NCBI RefSeq assembly: GCF_021222645.1
Contig: NZ_CP089520.1
Coordinates: forward strand, 496,001 to 560,000
DNA from: Candidatus Nanosynbacter sp. HMT-352
Lineage (GTDB): Bacteria; Patescibacteriota; Saccharimonadia; Saccharimonadales; Saccharimonadaceae
Length of the DNA stretch: 64,000 nucleotides
Direction of reading: 5' to 3'
Shown here in pieces: positions 61,886-64,000 of the stretch (within the stretch, counting starts at the first letter, position 1; the number at the start of each line of letters is the position of its first letter). The notes under the pieces were generated by a model. It ran no database searches. It was not told where the DNA came from and saw nothing but the letters and a program-made list of their open reading frames with translations. A program made the position numbers and the translations under genes.

Positions 61886-62908
61886 TTAAACATCTCGTCG
61901 AGTTTTTGTGGGCAAATTATTTTTCTGCGGATTAGCCGTGGCGGCCTTACGAATATCTCCATAAATATCATATTCGTCAATGATTTTCTGACCTAATAGC
62001 GCTTCAATTACGTCTTCTAAACTTAGTAGACCAACTGTTTCTCGAAACTCATTTACAACAATAAACAAGTGGTGCTGCGTTTTCAAAAATGCAGCCAAGG
62101 CGTGCTGTAGAGTTTGATTTTCGCGAATATAATAGACGTCTTTACTCATGACTGTTTCCGCACGATGAGATTTTGCCTTGCGATCAATCGTTAACAAATC
62201 TTGAATCCTCAACATTCCAACAACATGATCAATGTCGCCGTCAATGACAGGAAATCTGCTATACCCCTTTTTATGAAGATCATCAAGCACTAGCGGCCCG
62301 AGAAGTTCATTCATAGGTACCGATTCAATCATGCTTCGTGGCGTCATGATTTCCTCGACCTTCATATCGTTGAACTTCAGCCCGTTAGTAATAAGCTTTT
62401 TCTCAGAAGATGAAATCGCTCCGGTGGATTGAGCCACCATTTCCAATAATTCCTCTTTCGATTCAATCACCCGACTATCACCAACCACTGGCGACACCGA
62501 ACGGATTAGCGACAAAATTACTTGATGTCGCTCAATTGTCGTTAAAATTAGCGGTTCGTATTTTTCATAAAGTTGCTGTGAGTATTTCTGCCACAAGCCA
62601 ATTCGCGCAACGGCTCCGATTTCTAGAGCTATTATAATTGACAAAACTAGCCCAACCATCCAATTGAATAAACTAACACTGATAATGCTTAAAACCACCA
62701 AACATAAAGAAGCCACGGCGCGCTGCAGCGAAATAATATCTCGTAAAAGCTCCCTTTGTTGTAAAAGAATTTTAGCCTTTTCATCACCCAATCCACTTCT
62801 CCGCCGCAACTCAAATTGGCTGTGCGAAGATGTTTTTGGCTGGACTCCTAATACTATCAGCAAGACCGCCAAAGTAGCCAAATATCCAAAAATTAGCACA
62901 ATCGTCAT
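61886..62908 (-). CDS. CBS-pair membrane protein (CorC/HlyC or CNNM-like)
   Basis: 340 residues from ATG 62908. N-terminal span, a helical region with two further spans (about 60-115), then a CBS pair (about 185-320: EEIMTPRSMIESVPMN, GYSRFPVIDGD, VGMLRIQDLL, FLKTQHHLFIVVNEFRETVGLLSLEDVIEALLG). The N-terminus resembles CNNM only loosely. Ion homeostasis is the family role. TACAAT 6 nt before ATG. Confidence 0.8.
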   Translation of the reverse strand: MTIVLIFGYLATLAVLLIVLGVQPKTSSHSQFELRRRSGLGDEKAKILLQQRELLRDIISLQRAVASLCLVVLSIISVSLFNWMVGLVLSIIIALEIGAVARIGLWQKYSQQLYEKYEPLILTTIERHQVILSLIRSVSPVVGDSRVIESKEELLEMVAQSTGAISSSEKKLITNGLKFNDMKVEEIMTPRSMIESVPMNELLGPLVLDDLHKKGYSRFPVIDGDIDHVVGMLRIQDLLTIDRKAKSHRAETVMSKDVYYIRENQTLQHALAAFLKTQHHLFIVVNEFRETVGLLSLEDVIEALLGQKIIDEYDIYGDIRKAATANPQKNNLPTKTRRDV

Positions 62909-62961
62909 AGTTTTATTGTACAGCATTCCGTGCTATACTTACTAGAGTAAATGGAGGTGAA

Positions 62962-63654
62962 ATGAATAAGAAAAGCTGGATGATTTTTGCAATTATTGTA
63001 GTGGCAATTGTCGGTGGAATGATTTACATATCAACACAAAATAGACTAAACGTTAGCGATATCAATAATGATCAACTAAATACAATTATCGGCGCAGAGT
63101 CCAGAAATGGCGATATTGCAGATCACGAAATTGGCAGCAAAAGCCCTAAAGTTACAATTATCGAATACGCAGACTATCAATGCCCTGGCTGTAGTGCAGC
63201 CGCACCAAAAGCCAAAGCCCTTGCTGAAAAATACAAGGATCACGTTCGACTAATTTTCCGCAACTTCCCGATTGCCAGCTCACACCCTAACGCACGAGCC
63301 GCCGCCGCGGTAGCTGAGGCCGCCGGTTTACAGGGTAAGTTCTGGGAAATGAATAAACTTTTATACACAAATCAAGATGCCTGGAAAAACGCCAATATCA
63401 CAGATCGCGATAATATTTTCAAATCTTATGCTGAGCAATTGAAGCTTAATATCGATCAATATAAAACCGATATTGCCAGCAACAAGGTTAAAAATAAGAT
63501 CGACTTCGATATGGCTCTCGGCCGCAAGCACGGCGTTGCTGCAACACCAACTTTCTACGTAAATGGAAAAAATACAGAAATGGATAGCTCTGGCTCAATC
63601 GAATCATCAGTTAAGGAAGCCTTGAAAAAAGCTGGCGTTGAAGTAAAAGATTAA
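62962..63654 (+). CDS. DsbA-like thiol oxidoreductase, membrane-anchored
   Basis: 230 residues. N-terminal signal anchor (about 6-24), then a DsbA/thioredoxin domain with CPGC (about residue 74, IIEYADYQCPGCSAAAPK), HANARAAAAVAEAA-type helix and cis-Pro GVAATPTFYVNG. Introduces or isomerises disulfides in exported proteins, such as the Cys-repeat proteins and the pilin encoded here. GGAGGTG site before ATG. Confidence 0.92.
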   Translation: MNKKSWMIFAIIVVAIVGGMIYISTQNRLNVSDINNDQLNTIIGAESRNGDIADHEIGSKSPKVTIIEYADYQCPGCSAAAPKAKALAEKYKDHVRLIFRNFPIASSHPNARAAAAVAEAAGLQGKFWEMNKLLYTNQDAWKNANITDRDNIFKSYAEQLKLNIDQYKTDIASNKVKNKIDFDMALGRKHGVAATPTFYVNGKNTEMDSSGSIESSVKEALKKAGVEVKD

Positions 63655-63673
63655 CGCATTTTCGCACAAACCA

Positions 63674-63709
63674 AAATCCCGCTCCGGTGCCTTGGAGCGG
63701 GATTTATTT
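63674..63709. terminator. Bidirectional terminator
   Basis: Perfect 12-bp stem AAATCCCGCTCC/GGAGCGGGATTT (63674-63685 with 63694-63705), loop GGTGCCTT, T-rich on both sides. It ends dsbA on the plus strand and the small transcript on the minus strand. Confidence 0.85.
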
Positions 63710-63734
63710 ATAGTCGTCCCTATTCTATCGTTGG

Positions 63735-63935
63735 AGCGACTGCACTTTTTATTGTGCTATGTATGTTTGCCATTCGGCAGGCACCACATCCACCGCGATC
63801 TTTTTGCGCCTTGATGGCACAAATTTGATTGCTATTGGCATGTGTTTTGCACTCCTTATTATTATGTGCAGCCCCACGCGCTTCGACCTTTATCACTTAA
63901 TATCAGCAATTTAATGCTTCGGCGCGAGACACATC
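63735..63935 (-). other. Possible structured leader and 30-residue ORF
   Basis: The last 345 bp have no long gene. On the minus strand a TTGACG-N17-TACCAT promoter (63968-63940) starts a leader near 63933 that can pair CGCGC with GCGCG. Then AAGGAG precedes an ATG opening a 30-codon frame (MPIAIKFVPSRRKKIAVDVV...). A terminator follows. It may be a small protein gene, a leader peptide or a ncRNA. Confidence 0.4.
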
Positions 63936-63939
63936 AACA

Positions 63940-63968
63940 ATGGTACCAAACGTCTATTGGTACGTCAA
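63940..63968 (-). promoter_or_regulatory. Promoter with operator-like palindrome
   Basis: TTGACG (63968-63963), 17-nt spacer, TACCAT (63945-63940). GTACCAA-N7-TTGGTAC (63943-63963) fills the spacer, so a repressor dimer could sit between -35 and -10. Confidence 0.5.
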
Positions 63969-64000
63969 GCAAAAACATTTTAAAATGCCTACTTATTTAT

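Noticed and set aside
63735-63935. SAM-II or glutamine riboswitch, or tmRNA
   Set aside because: GC-rich pairing and AAGCGCG are present, but the conserved core sequences of these RNAs do not match.
1-64000. CRISPR array, prophage or integrated plasmid
   Set aside because: No regularly spaced repeats, phage structural genes or integrase were seen; the only mobile trace is the IS256 remnant.

Overview
The window looks like a chromosome segment of a Candidatus Saccharibacteria (TM7, Patescibacteria/CPR) bacterium. I infer this from the low-to-moderate GC content, the very tight packing (operon junctions of TAATG or ATGA, convergent genes sharing TTAA/TTAG stop codons) and the gene content. That content includes a PilB-PilC-PilM-PilN-PilO pilus operon next to recA/recX, a ComEC without a nuclease-like domain, short TsaB, many small membrane proteins, and peptidoglycan genes (MurT/GatD, MurC, MurJ) with few biosynthetic genes. 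TGA ends several ordinary genes, so the standard bacterial code applies.

Layout. 1-0.6 kb: a truncated membrane protein and a small membrane protein. 0.6-4.1 kb: murT-gatD (lipid II amidation) and a GT39-like glycosyltransferase. 4.4-8.4 kb: an NAD-salvage locus with an NrtR-type Nudix regulator, pncA, pncB and a Nudix-phosphotransferase fusion. 8.4-12 kb (minus strand): gpmA, Nudix hydrolase, RNase Y, TsaB, TsaE. 12-20.4 kb: type IV pilus operon, PRC-barrel protein, recX/recA, pilin. 20.4-31.7 kb (minus): PH-domain protein, large SGNH-VWA-PKD surface protein, ruvCAB, a lamin-tail surface protein split by one in-frame TGA, yebC, comEC, tRNA-Lys. 31.7-39.9 kb (minus): RimK/retropepsin pair, dnaJ, dnaK, grpE, hrcA under CIRCE control, LssY_C protein, gmk.

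39.9-45.4 kb is the accessory hotspot. The EF4/LepA gene is divided into two open halves by about 1.8 kb of AT-rich cargo: a 183-aa unknown, MazG, SemiSWEET, an IS256-family transposase remnant, and duplicated lepA and mazG ends. A degenerate HAD nucleotidase relic lies beside it. 45.4-48.1 kb: ftsH and tilS. 48-52 kb: three CAU-anticodon tRNAs, a membrane protein/ATP-cone/FAD-oxidoreductase operon and a DivIC/FtsB-like protein. 52-60 kb: small hypotheticals, murC, trmB, MscS, YtxH/DUF948 pair, VIT/CCC1 transporter, and a GC-rich fungal-type exo-beta-1,3-glucanase that looks acquired. 60-64 kb: aspS, a CBS-domain membrane protein, a DsbA-like thioredoxin, and a promoter-leader-small ORF unit.

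A genome-scale signal runs through the window. At least fifteen genes have a TATAAT-like -10 box only 6-8 nt upstream of their ATG or GTG, which predicts leaderless mRNAs. Genes inside operons and a few others (recA, yebC, rny, pncA) instead carry Shine-Dalgarno sequences. The observations most worth following up are the split lepA locus, the in-frame TGA protein, and the NrtR-linked Nudix-kinase fusion.
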